From: Vagococcus fluvialis
GTDB lineage: Bacteria > Bacillota > Bacilli > Lactobacillales > Vagococcaceae
DNA length: 64,000 nucleotides
Assembly: GCF_003337315.1 (NCBI RefSeq)
Contig: NZ_QPJV01000001.1
Span: forward strand, 62,001 to 126,000
Direction: 5' to 3'
The notes under the pieces are model-generated. The model saw only the letters and a list, made by a program, of their open reading frames with translations. It made no database searches and had not been told where the DNA came from. Positions 46,681 through 56,789 of this stretch are shown one piece after another. Position 1 is the stretch's first letter; each line of letters opens with the position of its first letter. The position numbers and the translations under genes are program-made.

Positions 46681-46956
46681 TTATTTAACTGCATCTTTAA
46701 GCGCTTTTCCTGGTTTGAATGCAGGAACTTTGCTTGCAGCGATTTGGATTTCTTCTCCAGTTTGTGGGTTACGTCCTTTACGGGCAGCTCTTTCACGTAC
46801 TTCGAAGTTACCAAAACCGATTAATTGAACTTTTTCGCCTTCAGCTAAAAATTCTTGAATTGAAGCAAATACTGCATCAACAGATGAAGTCGCATCTTTT
46901 TTAGTTAAGCCAGTTGCTTCAGCAACTTTTTCGATTAATTCTGCTTTGTTAGCCAT
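46681..46956 (-). CDS. hup: DNA-binding protein HU
   Basis: Nucleoid-associated protein of 91 residues. It has the HU sequence [22 protein letters not shown], the [24 protein letters not shown] arm and the [13 protein letters not shown] tail. A strong GGAGGTG site precedes the ATG. Its promoter (47080-47108) is about 120 bases upstream, leaving a structured leader. Confidence 0.97.
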   Translation of the reverse strand: MANKAELIEKVAEATGLTKKDATSSVDAVFASIQEFLAEGEKVQLIGFGNFEVRERAARKGRNPQTGEEIQIAASKVPAFKPGKALKDAVK

Positions 46957-46986
46957 GTTTGTATTTCACCTCCTCGAAAAGGATCT

Positions 46987-47044
46987 TGATGTTTGTAATT
47001 GACATCATATTTAGGCGATCATTTTTGAGTGGTCCAAAAATGAT
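46987..47044 (-). other. Hairpins in the hup 5' leader
   Basis: Two inverted repeats between the promoter and the hup SD: ATCATTTTTG-N7-CAAAAATGAT (47018-47044) and TGATGT-N9-ACATCA (46987-47007). Neither is followed by a T-run, so they are leader structures, not terminators. Confidence 0.6.
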
Positions 47045-47079
47045 AATTGGAAATATTTAAAATTAATATTTCTTAAACA

Positions 47080-47108
47080 AAGATAACATAAGAATCAAGT
47101 GATAGCAA
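47080..47108 (-). promoter_or_regulatory. Promoter of hup
   Basis: TTGCTA (47103-47108), 17-base spacer, TATCTT (47080-47085) on the minus strand. The rest of the 236-base gap between der and hup (to 47192) shows no gene and no clear der terminator. Confidence 0.6.
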
Positions 47109-47192
47109 TGCTTTTAGCGTTTTTTATATACTTTTTTTCTTTTGAACCATTTAATATTGAAAAACAAAACTAACTGTGCTAGAATGCCCGTT

Positions 47193-48503
47193 TTATTTAC
47201 GACGTCTTGTTATTATGCGGATTGGTGTGCCCTCAAACTCAAAAGCACGTCTAATTTGATTCTCTAAAAATCTTGAATAAGAAAAATGCATTAACTCTTC
47301 TTCATTAACAAACACTACAAATGTAGGTGGTTTGATTGCCACTTGAGTTGCGTAGAAAATTTTCAATCGTTTACCTTTGTCTGTTGGCGTTGGATTAATC
47401 GCTACAGCATCCATAATAACGTCATTTAGTACAGATGATGGAATACGTAATGTTTGATTTTGACTAACTCTTTCAATCATTTCTGGTAATGTATGTAGAC
47501 GTTGTTTTGTTTTTGCCGAAACATAAGCAATTGGTGCGTAATCTAAGTATCTAAATTCGCTACGAATATCTTCTTCAAAATTTTTCATTGTATGATTATC
47601 TTTTTCAAGGGTATCCCACTTATTAACTACTAAAATAATCCCTTTACCCGCTTCATGAGCAAATCCAGCAATACGTTTATCATACTCACGGATTCCCTCT
47701 TCAGCGTTTAAGACAACTAAAACAACATCTGAGCGATCAATAGCACGCATAGATCTCATAACACTATATTTTTCAGTACTCTCGTAAACTTTACCTTTTT
47801 TACGCATACCAGCAGTATCAATCATCTCAAATTTTTGACCTTCTGGTGACACGAAAGAAGTATCAATAGCGTCACGTGTTGTTCCAGCAATATCAGAAAC
47901 AATCACACGGTCTTCGCCTAAAATAGCATTAATTAGAGAAGATTTCCCTACGTTAGGTCTTCCGATTAAACTAAAACGGATGACATCATCTTCTTCTGTA
48001 TCTGGTACATTAGCAAAGTGCTCACAAGCTTTATCTAAGACATCTCCTAAACCAAGCCCATGACTTCCTGAAACAGGAATTGGATCTCCTAACCCTAATG
48101 AATAAAATTCGTAAACGTCATTTCTCATTTCTGGATTATCTACTTTATTAACTGCTAAAATAACAGGTTTATTACTTTTATAAAGAATTTTTGATACATA
48201 CTCATCAGCATCAGTAATCCCTTCACGACCACTTACAACAAGCATAATCACATCTGCTTCTTCCATAGCAATTTCTGCTTGATGTTTTATTTGATCCATA
48301 AATGGTTCGTCACTCATTTCAATACCACCAGTATCAATAATACTGAATTCACGACCTAACCACTCACCATGAGCATAAATACGATCTCTTGTAACACCTG
48401 GAATATCTTCGACTATCGAGATTCTTTCACCGGCGATACGGTTAAATAATGTTGATTTTCCTACGTTGGGTCTTCCAACGATGGCTAATGTCGGGTTTGC
48501 CAT
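47193..48503 (-). CDS. der: GTPase Der (EngA)
   Basis: Essential double-GTPase for 50S assembly. The 436-residue product has two G domains with [12 protein letters not shown] and [18 protein letters not shown] and DTAGMR, NKVD and NKWD, and a C-terminal KH-like domain ending in RRRK. ATG 48503 is chosen over the GTG at 48512 because AGGAGG lies 8 bases before it. Confidence 0.97.
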   Translation of the reverse strand: MANPTLAIVGRPNVGKSTLFNRIAGERISIVEDIPGVTRDRIYAHGEWLGREFSIIDTGGIEMSDEPFMDQIKHQAEIAMEEADVIMLVVSGREGITDADEYVSKILYKSNKPVILAVNKVDNPEMRNDVYEFYSLGLGDPIPVSGSHGLGLGDVLDKACEHFANVPDTEEDDVIRFSLIGRPNVGKSSLINAILGEDRVIVSDIAGTTRDAIDTSFVSPEGQKFEMIDTAGMRKKGKVYESTEKYSVMRSMRAIDRSDVVLVVLNAEEGIREYDKRIAGFAHEAGKGIILVVNKWDTLEKDNHTMKNFEEDIRSEFRYLDYAPIAYVSAKTKQRLHTLPEMIERVSQNQTLRIPSSVLNDVIMDAVAINPTPTDKGKRLKIFYATQVAIKPPTFVVFVNEEELMHFSYSRFLENQIRRAFEFEGTPIRIITRRRK

Positions 48504-48587
48504 TATGGCCACCTCCTATACTTTCTTATCCTTATAAAGTTTATACGATACTCTATTCTCTTGCAAGTAAAAGATGATGAAAAGAAA

Positions 48588-48616
48588 GAAAAAGCCGGCA
48601 ATTAGCCGACTTTTCT
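48588..48616 (-). terminator. Terminator after rpsA
   Basis: GCCGGC/GTCGGC stem with a 5-base loop and T-run on the minus strand. Confidence 0.78.
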
Positions 48617-48626
48617 TAAGAATTTA

Positions 48627-49808
48627 TTAGTCTTCTTCAGTTGTTTCTAAATTAACCATGTCTCCTAAAGTAAATCCAGTTGATTCTTCAGGCATTACGT
48701 ATGTTTCTTCTTCAACAACAACTTCATCTTCTTTTTCTTCTAAAGCTTTAATACTTAAACCAATACGTTTATTTTCTTTACTTACGTCAAGAACTTTAAC
48801 AGTAACTGTTTGACCTTCTTCTAAAGCTTCATGTGGTGTTGCAATATGTTTATGCGAAATTTGAGAGATGTGAACTAATCCTTCTACACCTGGTAAAATT
48901 TCTACAAAAGCACCAAATGAAGTTAAGCGATTAACTTTACCTTCTAATACAGAACCTACTGCAGCTTCTGATTCAACATTATCCCAAGGTCCAGGTAATG
49001 TTTCTTTAATAGATAATGAAATTCTTTCTTTTTCAGGGTCAATACTTAATACTTTAACAGTTACTTTGTCACCAACAGATAAAACATCTTCTGGTTTAAC
49101 TACGTGACTGTATGAAATTTCAGATACATGGACTAAACCGTCAACTCCACCAAGATCAATGAAAGCACCAAAGTTAGTTAAGCGAGCTACAGTACCTTCA
49201 ACCACATCACCAGCTAAAATTTTATCCATGATTTCTTTTTTAGCAACTTCTTTTTCTGCTTCAAGAACAGCACGACGTGAAAGGATCAATCTGTTTTCAG
49301 ATGGTTCAATTTCAATAATTTTATAAGTCAATGTTTTGCCTTTGTAATCAGAAAAATCAGATACAAATTGAACGTCAACCATTGATGCTGGAACAAAACC
49401 TCTAACACCAGCATCAACAACTAATCCACCTTTAACAACATCTGTTACAGGGGCTTCAATTGTTTCTCCTGCTGCAAAAGCTTTTTCAATATCCTCCCAA
49501 ACTTTTTTCGCGTCAACACGACGTTTAGAAAGCAAGTAGCTACCATTCTCTTTATCTTTTCCGATTTCTGAGATAACAACTACATCTATAATGTCACCGA
49601 TGTTAACAACATCAGTTACGTTTTGAACTGTAATAGTTGATAATTCTTTTAAAGGAATTACACCTTCTACACCAGCTCCAATAATACCAACAATTGCTTG
49701 TTTATTGTCATCAATTGTTAATACCTCACCTTGAACTAGGTCTCCTACTTTTACCTCTTGTACACTTGCCATAGCATTTAACATTTCTTCGTTCATGTGC
49801 TCTGTCAT
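48627..49808 (-). CDS. rpsA: 30S ribosomal protein S1-like (four S1 domains)
   Basis: RNA-binding protein of 393 residues with four S1 domains (about 20-85, 105-170, 190-260, 275-345), each with the GxVxxxxxFGAFVxL-type pattern (LTNFGAFIDLGGVDGLVHVSEI; LTSFGAFVEILPGVEGLVHISQI). Firmicute S1 is shorter than the six-domain enterobacterial protein and its binding to the ribosome is looser. Start at 49808 (GAGGAGG 8 bases before). Follows cmk, standard order. Confidence 0.93.
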   Translation of the reverse strand: MTEHMNEEMLNAMASVQEVKVGDLVQGEVLTIDDNKQAIVGIIGAGVEGVIPLKELSTITVQNVTDVVNIGDIIDVVVISEIGKDKENGSYLLSKRRVDAKKVWEDIEKAFAAGETIEAPVTDVVKGGLVVDAGVRGFVPASMVDVQFVSDFSDYKGKTLTYKIIEIEPSENRLILSRRAVLEAEKEVAKKEIMDKILAGDVVEGTVARLTNFGAFIDLGGVDGLVHVSEISYSHVVKPEDVLSVGDKVTVKVLSIDPEKERISLSIKETLPGPWDNVESEAAVGSVLEGKVNRLTSFGAFVEILPGVEGLVHISQISHKHIATPHEALEEGQTVTVKVLDVSKENKRIGLSIKALEEKEDEVVVEEETYVMPEESTGFTLGDMVNLETTEED

Positions 49809-49866
49809 AATTGACTTCCTCCTCAACAACAATTCTTCATCTTTTAATGCTTAATCCTATTCTACC

Positions 49867-49895
49867 TAAAATAAAAACACTTTACTAGAGTAAAA
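49867..49895 (-). terminator. Terminator after cmk
   Basis: 11-bp stem of AACATTTTACT with AGTAAAGTGTT (one G-U pair) followed by TTTTTATTTT on the minus strand. Confidence 0.75.
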
Positions 49896-49910
49896 TGTTC
49901 TTTTCATGCA

Positions 49911-50582
49911 TTAAAAAAGTGTTTTCATTAATTTTTCGATTTTTTCGACAACCTCATCGATAGTTAAACCTGATGTATCTACTAAAATAGCATCTTCTGC
50001 TTGAACTAAGGGTGAGTTTTTTCTAGTCGAGTCATAATGATCACGATCAGCAATCTCTTGCTTTAATTTCTCAAAATCAGATTCAATGCCTTTAGATAGA
50101 TTTTCTTTGTATCTTCTCTCTGCTCTTTCAGTTACACTAGCTACTAAAAAGATTTTCAAATCAGCATTTGGTAAAACAACTGTTCCAATGTCACGGCCAT
50201 CCATTACAATGCTTGATGAGTCAGCAAATTTTTGTTGTCTGATAACCATCTCTTCACGAATTGTTTTATAAGCTGACACTTTAGATACAGAATTGGTCAC
50301 ATCATTGCTTCTGATTTCATTTGTAACGTCTTTTTCATTTAAGTGGACATGTTGTCCATCTTTTTCTTGAGTAAAACTTATAGATAGTTGACTTAGTAAA
50401 GACATTAAAGCCTCTTCTGAATCCATATCTATTTTATTATTAATAGCAGCTAATGTTAGTGCACGATACATTGCTCCTGTGTCACAATAAATATAGCCAT
50501 TTTTTTTAGCTAAAATCTTCGCTACTGTACTTTTTCCTGCTGATGCTGGTCCATCAATAGCAATTTGAATCTTTTTATTCAT
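49911..50582 (-). CDS. cmk: Cytidylate kinase
   Basis: Phosphorylates CMP and dCMP. The 223-residue product has the P-loop [45 protein letters not shown] and the R-rich lid ERAERRYKE. It is in the cmk-rpsA order shared across bacteria. Confidence 0.96.
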   Translation of the reverse strand: MNKKIQIAIDGPASAGKSTVAKILAKKNGYIYCDTGAMYRALTLAAINNKIDMDSEEALMSLLSQLSISFTQEKDGQHVHLNEKDVTNEIRSNDVTNSVSKVSAYKTIREEMVIRQQKFADSSSIVMDGRDIGTVVLPNADLKIFLVASVTERAERRYKENLSKGIESDFEKLKQEIADRDHYDSTRKNSPLVQAEDAILVDTSGLTIDEVVEKIEKLMKTLF

Positions 50583-50610
50583 TTTCTCTAAACACCTTCA
50601 TTTATAAATT

Positions 50611-50636
50611 AAAAAGTCGCCAAATGACGACTTTCT
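50611..50636 (-). terminator. Terminator after the LysM protein gene
   Basis: GTCGTC/GGCGAC stem with a 4-base loop and five T on the minus strand. It sits before cmk and ends the upstream gene. Confidence 0.7.
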
Positions 50637-50637
50637 T

Positions 50638-51264
50638 TTATTTGATTCTGATTTGTTGACCTGGTTGAATATTTTGTGATGTTAAACCTGGATTTAATTG
50701 ATAAATCTGCTCTTCTGATACACCATTGTTTTGAGCGATTCTCCAAACACTAATATTTTCGCCTTCACCAAAAGTTACTGTTGAGCCAGGACCAGCACTT
50801 TGAGTACCTTCTGGAACAACGTTTTGATTATTTTTAGCTTCATCAGGTGTTACCTCAACATCTTTGAATGTAGATGATGTTGTTGAAGAACTTGATGACG
50901 AGCTACTACTTGATGATGAAGATGAAGAACCTTCAGTTTTGCTTGTTGATTCAGTTGTTTTTTCGCTAGAAGAAGATTTAGTTACTTTTTCTTTTGTTGA
51001 GCTTTCAACAACAACTTTATCAGCTTTAGGTGTTCCTTCATTCAAGTTAGAACCAGTTTTCATATAAAGAATGACTGCAGTAGGAATTAATACTATTAAG
51101 AATAATAAAACAACTAATATAATAACATACCAGTTTTTTCCTTCTTCTTTGAATCTTCTATCTGCTCTAGATGAACCATCATCGTCGCTACCAACCTCTT
51201 CTTCAAATATTGGTTGTTCCCAAGGTTCTTGTTCATTTAATTGATCTTTGTCTTTTCTACTCAC
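50638..51264 (-). CDS. Membrane-anchored LysM-domain protein
   Basis: A 208-residue protein with a cytoplasmic acidic N-terminus (1-43), one membrane helix (about 46-68), a long Ser/Thr-rich linker (about 80-135, with a run of 13 serines) and a C-terminal LysM domain (about 163-208; NISVWRIAQNNGVSEEQIYQLNPGL). The domain binds peptidoglycan on the outer face. Similar proteins in Firmicutes act in cell division or wall remodelling; no such role can be shown here. Confidence 0.85.
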   Translation of the reverse strand: MSRKDKDQLNEQEPWEQPIFEEEVGSDDDGSSRADRRFKEEGKNWYVIILVVLLFLIVLIPTAVILYMKTGSNLNEGTPKADKVVVESSTKEKVTKSSSSEKTTESTSKTEGSSSSSSSSSSSSSSSTTSSTFKDVEVTPDEAKNNQNVVPEGTQSAGPGSTVTFGEGENISVWRIAQNNGVSEEQIYQLNPGLTSQNIQPGQQIRIK

Positions 51265-51322
51265 TAATTTACCTCCTCAAAAACTTCTGAATTTATTCTA
51301 TCACATAATATCTTATAAATCT

Positions 51323-52771
51323 TTAAAATTTATTTAAAAAAAGCTTTTTTAATAGCTCTTTAGCATCAAAGTTAAGATTTCCAGAGACTTCTTCACTAAC
51401 TTCTTCTATTAAATCTGGAATTTCTAAAGGTTCTCGGTAACAAAAATCACAACAAAACTCATTTTTCTCTACTAATTGACTGTTATTAAAATAGTCTAAG
51501 ATGAATGTTCTACGGCAACCATTATTCTCTATATAGTTTTTCATAGAATACATCTTTTTGTTTTTTTCAAATTGTTTTACCGTTATATTTTTTTCAAAGG
51601 TCTCCCAGTCCCAACCAGTTTGTTCCAATTGACTTAACCATTTTTTTTGAGTATCAGTTAACACATGTTCAAATTGTTTAAGCTGTTCTTTAGTTTTATC
51701 TTTCAAGAATAATAAATCTTTCTTTTGATTAAAACTTTCCTCTTGTAAAAAATGATGAATTCTCTCATCACCTTCTTGATATAAAACAATAGATAGACTT
51801 TGTTTATTATCTCTTCCAGCTCTACCTGATTCCTGAACATAATTCTCCAGACTATCCGGCAGATGATAATGAATCACCACACGAACATTTTCTTTATTAA
51901 CTCCCATACCAAAAGCACTAGTTGCACAAAGAATTCTAATCTCATCATGAATAAACTGTTGTTGAATTCTGATTCTATCACTAGATTCCATATCGCCATG
52001 ATAAAAAGCAACCGGTACTGAAACAGTTTCTCTTAATAGCTGACAAACTCGTTCAGCTTCCTTTTTACTTGAAAAATAGATAATACTTGGTACGTTTTTT
52101 TCTTTAAAGAAAGTCTCTAAAAATTCAACTTTATTCTCACACATTTCTACTTGATAAAAGATATTTGGTCTGTCAACTGAATAATAAAATTCCTGAACAC
52201 CATTTGTAGAAAATAATTCAGCCTTAATATCCTCTTTAACATCTTTTGTAGCTGTGGCTGTTAGTGCTAAAGTTAGTGGGTAATTTAACTCTTTAATAAT
52301 CTTTTTTAAGGTTAAATAACTGGGCCTAAAATCATGCCCCCATTCAGAGATACAGTGCGCTTCATCAACAACAAATAAACCTAAATTAAGCTGTTTAACT
52401 CGTTCGAAAACTTCAAGTTGATTAAGAGATTCCGGACTAATAAAGATAAACTTAAACTGGTTTAAATGATTTAAAACATATTTTTTTGATGAAAAATCTA
52501 AATTACTATTAATGGCAATCACTGATTTTTCACCCATTTTTCTTAATTGATTCACTTGGTCTTCCATTAAAGAAATAAGTGGTGACACAATTATCGTTTG
52601 TCCTTCAAGTAAATAACTAGGTAATTGATAACACAAAGATTTACCAGTACCTGTAGGCAAAACAGTAAAAGTATTTTCTAGCTTTAATAAAGACTCAATC
52701 GTTTCTTTTTGACCTAATTTGAAAGAAGAAAAATTAAATCTTTTTTGTAAAAATTGTTCCAGATTAATCAT
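51323..52771 (-). CDS. recQ: RecQ family ATP-dependent DNA helicase
   Basis: 3'-5' superfamily 2 helicase. The 482-residue product has Walker A TVLPTGTGKSLCYQLP, DEAH with VVDEAHCISEWGHDFRP, TATATKDV, ATSAFGMGVNK and QESGRAGRD. A short zinc-binding region with CRR and FCCDFC closes it; the long RQC/HRDC tail of E. coli RecQ is missing. Start at 52771 (AAAAGGAGAG before). Overlaps ypbB by 8 bases. Confidence 0.92.
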   Translation of the reverse strand: MINLEQFLQKRFNFSSFKLGQKETIESLLKLENTFTVLPTGTGKSLCYQLPSYLLEGQTIIVSPLISLMEDQVNQLRKMGEKSVIAINSNLDFSSKKYVLNHLNQFKFIFISPESLNQLEVFERVKQLNLGLFVVDEAHCISEWGHDFRPSYLTLKKIIKELNYPLTLALTATATKDVKEDIKAELFSTNGVQEFYYSVDRPNIFYQVEMCENKVEFLETFFKEKNVPSIIYFSSKKEAERVCQLLRETVSVPVAFYHGDMESSDRIRIQQQFIHDEIRILCATSAFGMGVNKENVRVVIHYHLPDSLENYVQESGRAGRDNKQSLSIVLYQEGDERIHHFLQEESFNQKKDLLFLKDKTKEQLKQFEHVLTDTQKKWLSQLEQTGWDWETFEKNITVKQFEKNKKMYSMKNYIENNGCRRTFILDYFNNSQLVEKNEFCCDFCYREPLEIPDLIEEVSEEVSGNLNFDAKELLKKLFLNKF

Positions 52772-53810
52772 TTTCTCTCTCCTTTTCAAATAATCTAAAT
52801 TGGAAAAACTTAAAATCATAAAAGCTTAAATCGGGGTAATAATTAGTAGCTTCTTTGAATGTCCACAGTGTGTAATTAGGATCTTTTTGATAATAAGCCA
52901 GTAAAAAGTCACTTGCTTTTTCATCAATTAAATTAATTTTAGTCTGATTTAAAATGTAATCTTCGATTAAATGGTCTGTAACAGTGCTTATTTTTAAATT
53001 TCTTACCCTTGCTATTTCCTCGATACTATATCCTTTTAAAACAAGTTCTGATGTTTTTTGGCTACTATCTTCCTTAACAAAAGTTTTTTCTTCTATTAAT
53101 ATCGAAGCAAACAAAGGATAATTATTACTATTTTCTATTATTTCAGTGATTAAAAGATGCCAGTAATTTTTAAACTCTAAATAAAGATATAAGAGGTGTT
53201 TAGTTTTTTCTTCACTAATTTGTTGCAAAGTTTGTCCACGGTGATTATGACCAACTAATTGCTTTAAAATTAGTTCTTGGCCATCTATAGGTAAACACTC
53301 AACTAGCTTATCCCATTCATAATAAAAACTAGTAACGACATCTTTTTTTTGCTTGCTTAACCAAATTTTTAATCGTTGCTGCTTAAATAAATTAGTTTCA
53401 ATTGGCAAATATTGTTTTTCTAAGTAAGCTTTTTCTGATAGAACTTGTGTTGTAAAAACAATACGTTCAAAAAAAGCTAAATCCCATTTGTAATAAACCA
53501 TTTGCTGAAGGTTACTTGTTTCTGGAAAATTTTCTTGATTAAATAGAGCTAATCCCTCTTCACTTATAACAGATAAACCATCTTTATTTTCTAATAAGTA
53601 GTTATTTGTTTTCAAGTCAGAAATAATCTGATTGTAAGTAGTTTCTTTCAATTTAGGGAGTAGGGCAAAGTATTTTAAAGCATCATAAAAATAACCATAA
53701 GTTAAAATGGAAGAGGTTCTCTTTCCTTTTAACAGATGATATAATGTAGATGTTCGCATTGGTTTTGCTTCTTTAAAACAAGAAAGTATAAATAACTGAT
53801 AAAAATCCAT
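52764..53810 (-). CDS. YpbB-like helix-turn-helix protein
   Basis: A 348-residue soluble protein with a C-terminal HTH (about 265-300; GYSIEEIARVRNLKISTVTDHLIED) typical of the helicase-associated YpbB/HTH_40 family. It is encoded immediately before recQ with coupled translation and after the divergent ferredoxin, the same arrangement as ypbB-recQ in Bacillus. Function unknown; probably a RecQ partner by position. Confidence 0.82.
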   Translation of the reverse strand: MDFYQLFILSCFKEAKPMRTSTLYHLLKGKRTSSILTYGYFYDALKYFALLPKLKETTYNQIISDLKTNNYLLENKDGLSVISEEGLALFNQENFPETSNLQQMVYYKWDLAFFERIVFTTQVLSEKAYLEKQYLPIETNLFKQQRLKIWLSKQKKDVVTSFYYEWDKLVECLPIDGQELILKQLVGHNHRGQTLQQISEEKTKHLLYLYLEFKNYWHLLITEIIENSNNYPLFASILIEEKTFVKEDSSQKTSELVLKGYSIEEIARVRNLKISTVTDHLIEDYILNQTKINLIDEKASDFLLAYYQKDPNYTLWTFKEATNYYPDLSFYDFKFFQFRLFEKEREND

Positions 53811-53836
53811 ATGTCACCTCAATAAGGAGTTTTTGT

Positions 53837-54043
53837 ATGCTATGTAGAATTATACCAAAAAAATGTATTGCATGTGGTCTATGTCAGATCAAAGCACCTG
53901 AAATTTTTGATTATTATGATGATGGTATTGTTAAATTAGTAGATTCTGAAGAAAAAGAATTTTTTATTTTAGATGAAGTTCCTCATGATTTATTAGAAGC
54001 CTATAAAGCTTGTCCAACTCGCGCCATTGTCATAGAGAAGTAA
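53837..54043 (+). CDS. Ferredoxin (single 4Fe-4S cluster)
   Basis: A 68-residue electron carrier with CIACGLC near residue 12 and a distal CP (about residue 61), giving the four ligands of one [4Fe-4S] cluster. The acidic remainder (DYYDDG, DSEEKEF) is typical. It is divergent from ypbB, matching the fer-ypbB-recQ neighbourhood in Bacilli. Confidence 0.93.
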   Translation: MLCRIIPKKCIACGLCQIKAPEIFDYYDDGIVKLVDSEEKEFFILDEVPHDLLEAYKACPTRAIVIEK

Positions 54044-54084
54044 AAAAAATACTTATCTTACATTAAATAAGATAAGTATTTTTT
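54044..54084. terminator. Bidirectional terminator between fer and the oatA-type gene
   Basis: Perfect 17-base arms (54044-54060 and 54068-54084) with a 7-base loop. Confidence 0.9.
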
Positions 54085-55930
54085 ATTTGTTTAAGGTTTT
54101 ATAAATCTCTTTTCCTACTAAAGTTGAAAAATTCTCTGCTCCCGCTGGTGTTAAGTGAACATCATCCACATCAAACCAGTCATATTTCTCCAATGAATAA
54201 TCTTTCCAATCAATGACATGTGCATTTTTATAGGTTTCTTGAGTTTTATTCAACTCATCATTAACAGCTTTTTGCCATGGCCTTTGTACCATCGTGTTAA
54301 CAAAGAAGACTTCTTTGCCATCAGCAAATGTCATTACTTGTGATACATCTTTTGAAGTGAAACTTCCGTTTGTCCCAAGAACTACAACAACAACATCCCC
54401 TAATTTTTTATCTTTTGTCATTTTTTCAAAAATAGGTTCACTATCGATAAACTGTCTGCCTACTTCCGCATCAATAATTGATTTTGGAAATATTTTTTGC
54501 ATTTCAGGTGCTGCACTTAAAAGCAGTGAATCCCCAATTGCTGTAACATTTAAATCTTGTAGGTAAGAAGTTTCTTCTTTTGAAAGAGAAAAAACTTCTT
54601 TTTCTTCGCTTTTTTGTTCTTCTTTATCTTCTTCTTTTGAACTTTCCTTTGTTGTGCTACTATCTTTTGTCATTTCTTTTGTTTTTTCTTCAGAAGATAT
54701 AATTTTTTTATTTTCATTTAGCTTCTTTTCTAAAGAAATACTTTCAGCACTCCTACCACTTGGTGCTATATAAAAACTGCAACCAAATAATATAAGTAGA
54801 AAAATAGTACTTAAAACCATAGCTTTACCTTGCCAATTTTCAAGAGTCTTTAATAACCATTCCTTAGAGTAACTAATGTTTTTTCTAAAGAATAAAACTG
54901 TATGATACGTAAATTCTGATAACAGCAAAATAATTATGAATTGAACTAAGAGATGCCAAAAGCTATTACTACCATCCCACTTAGCTAACTTTTCATAGGT
55001 AATCATTACTGGAAATTGCCATAAGTAAATTTCGTAACTTCTCGTACCTATCCATTTAAATATTGGATTAGTTAGGACTTGATTACTTTTTTCATAGGTT
55101 AGGACAGTACCTAGTAAAATCGTACTTGCTAAACTAAAGATAATCATCCCGCCTTGATAGACAAAAGCTGCACTGTCTTTAAATAAAACAAAACTAATTA
55201 CAATAAACGCACTTGAAACGATAAAAGCCATCAATTTATGACTATTTTTTATTAAGCTAATTTTTTCTTCATAATCTCTTAAAAAGATAGCTAAGTAAGC
55301 CCCCATTAAAATCGAATAAATCCTTGTATCTGTTCCATAATACAAGCGATTTAACGTATCAGGATTATAGAAAGCAACCATCAATATAGCTGAAAGCGTC
55401 ATTGTAAAGACTACAAATTGAGTTAATCTTTTATGAGTTTCTTGTTTGTATAGTAGAAAAGCAATGATTATTGGCCATAGAATATAAAATTGACCTTCAA
55501 TAGACAAAGACCAGAGATGAGTAAAGGGAGATTCATTACCAAAACGATCAAAATACGAGGAACCATTAAATATTTGCCAAAAATTATTAAAATTAAGTAA
55601 ACTACTAACTACTATTTGTCTAAAATTAGTTAATAATTCTTTCGATAAGAATAAAAAGGCACTTCCTGATAATACAAAAACCATTATTAAAGAAGGATAA
55701 ATCCTCTTTGCCCTTTTTGCATAAAAATTAGTTAAGCCTATTTTTTTCCGCCTATGCCACTCCGTTAACAAAATATCGGTCATCAAAAAACCTGATATAA
55801 CAAAAAACAAAGTAACACCTAAAAAACCTCCTGGCATAATCCTAGGAGTTAAGTGATATAAAATAACACCGATAACGGCAATTGAACGTAAACCATCAAT
55901 GCCTGTAATATATTTTCTTTTATTTTCCAT
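54083..55930 (-). CDS. oatA: Peptidoglycan O-acetyltransferase, OatA type
   Basis: Transfers acetyl groups to MurNAc in peptidoglycan, giving lysozyme resistance. The 615-residue product has an acyltransferase-3 domain of about ten membrane helices (1-380; GLRSIAVIGVILYHL, FFVISGFLM, SLSIEGQFYILWPI), a Lys/Glu/Ser-rich linker (about 405-455), and an extracytoplasmic SGNH domain (about 460-615) with GDSLLLSAAPEM and DVHLTPAG for the triad. OatA rather than another AT3 protein is inferred from this two-domain build. Confidence 0.9.
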   Translation of the reverse strand: MENKRKYITGIDGLRSIAVIGVILYHLTPRIMPGGFLGVTLFFVISGFLMTDILLTEWHRRKKIGLTNFYAKRAKRIYPSLIMVFVLSGSAFLFLSKELLTNFRQIVVSSLLNFNNFWQIFNGSSYFDRFGNESPFTHLWSLSIEGQFYILWPIIIAFLLYKQETHKRLTQFVVFTMTLSAILMVAFYNPDTLNRLYYGTDTRIYSILMGAYLAIFLRDYEEKISLIKNSHKLMAFIVSSAFIVISFVLFKDSAAFVYQGGMIIFSLASTILLGTVLTYEKSNQVLTNPIFKWIGTRSYEIYLWQFPVMITYEKLAKWDGSNSFWHLLVQFIIILLLSEFTYHTVLFFRKNISYSKEWLLKTLENWQGKAMVLSTIFLLILFGCSFYIAPSGRSAESISLEKKLNENKKIISSEEKTKEMTKDSSTTKESSKEEDKEEQKSEEKEVFSLSKEETSYLQDLNVTAIGDSLLLSAAPEMQKIFPKSIIDAEVGRQFIDSEPIFEKMTKDKKLGDVVVVVLGTNGSFTSKDVSQVMTFADGKEVFFVNTMVQRPWQKAVNDELNKTQETYKNAHVIDWKDYSLEKYDWFDVDDVHLTPAGAENFSTLVGKEIYKTLNK

Positions 55931-56128
55931 CTAACAACCTCATTTACTTATATTACATGACATATATTAAAGTAATTTTACAAAAATTTCAACTAATGTT
56001 ACAAATAAATTACTATATTACTTATTTAAACTGATAAATGTGAATTTTTTGTGAATATATGAGATTTTTTTTATTAAGTCTTTATATTTATTGAAATTTT
56101 TAGTTTTATTATGACTTTTATGTAACAA
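55931..56128 (-). promoter_or_regulatory. Promoter and AT-rich leader of the oatA-type gene
   Basis: TTGAAA (55987-55992), a 17-base spacer and TAATAT (55964-55969) on the minus strand. The rest, to the ribU terminator, is very A+T-rich with no recognisable gene. Confidence 0.6.
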
Positions 56129-56129
56129 A

Positions 56130-56158
56130 AAAGACAGTCTCTTAAAAAGACTGTCTTT
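56130..56158 (-). terminator. Terminator after ribU
   Basis: Perfect 11-bp stem AAAGACAGTCT/AGACTGTCTTT with a 7-base loop and T-run on the minus strand. Confidence 0.88.
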
Positions 56159-56170
56159 GTTTATTATGTT

Positions 56171-56743
56171 TTATATGATACTCATTCTCTTTTCTATACT
56201 AGGCACTAACTTCTTATAAGTAGCAAAGAATACAACACTTACAGCAATTGATTTAATAACATTGAATGGAATAATTCCATATAACACCATTTGCTCTATT
56301 GAGATACCAAAATCCATTCCTAATACCTTAATATACATTGGTGTAATAACAAAATAATTAGCTATAGACATAAAAACAATTAAGGAAATTGAGCTAATGA
56401 ACATACCAATAAATAAGTTTTTATTAGTATTTTCCTTTTTAACCATTTTATAAATCGGAAACATGAAAATAACTGATGCTAAAAAACCAGTTGTATTTCC
56501 TATCAAACTTAAAATGTTTCCTCCACCTTTAATTAAAAAGTTTAAAAGGGATCTGATAAATGCAATGATAATTGCTGGTACAGGGCCTAATACAAATGAA
56601 CCGATTAAAACTGGGATATCACTAAAATCAAGCTTTAGCCAATCAAAACCTGGTAATACTGGTATTTCTAAAAATAACAGTAAATACGAAAATGAAGCTA
56701 GTAACGAAATTGTAACCATTTTTTGTGTCTTTGTGTTTCTCAT
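56171..56743 (-). CDS. ribU: Riboflavin ECF transporter S component RibU
   Basis: Membrane substrate-binding subunit of an energy-coupling factor transporter for riboflavin. The 190-residue product has five or six helices with short loops, and the LEIPVLPGFDWLKLDFSDIPVLIGSFVLGPVPA block typical of RibU. The shared EcfAT module is elsewhere. An FMN riboswitch upstream supports riboflavin as substrate. Confidence 0.95.
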   Translation of the reverse strand: MRNTKTQKMVTISLLASFSYLLLFLEIPVLPGFDWLKLDFSDIPVLIGSFVLGPVPAIIIAFIRSLLNFLIKGGGNILSLIGNTTGFLASVIFMFPIYKMVKKENTNKNLFIGMFISSISLIVFMSIANYFVITPMYIKVLGMDFGISIEQMVLYGIIPFNVIKSIAVSVVFFATYKKLVPSIEKRMSII

Positions 56744-56789
56744 GAGAAAATCCTCCTATTTAGGACCATCTTCAGACATGTTTAAGAAT

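Noticed and set aside
50864-51067. Trinucleotide repeat tract or acidic plus-strand protein
   Set aside because: It is the antisense of the serine-rich linker of the LysM protein; the repeat is explained by Ser codons.
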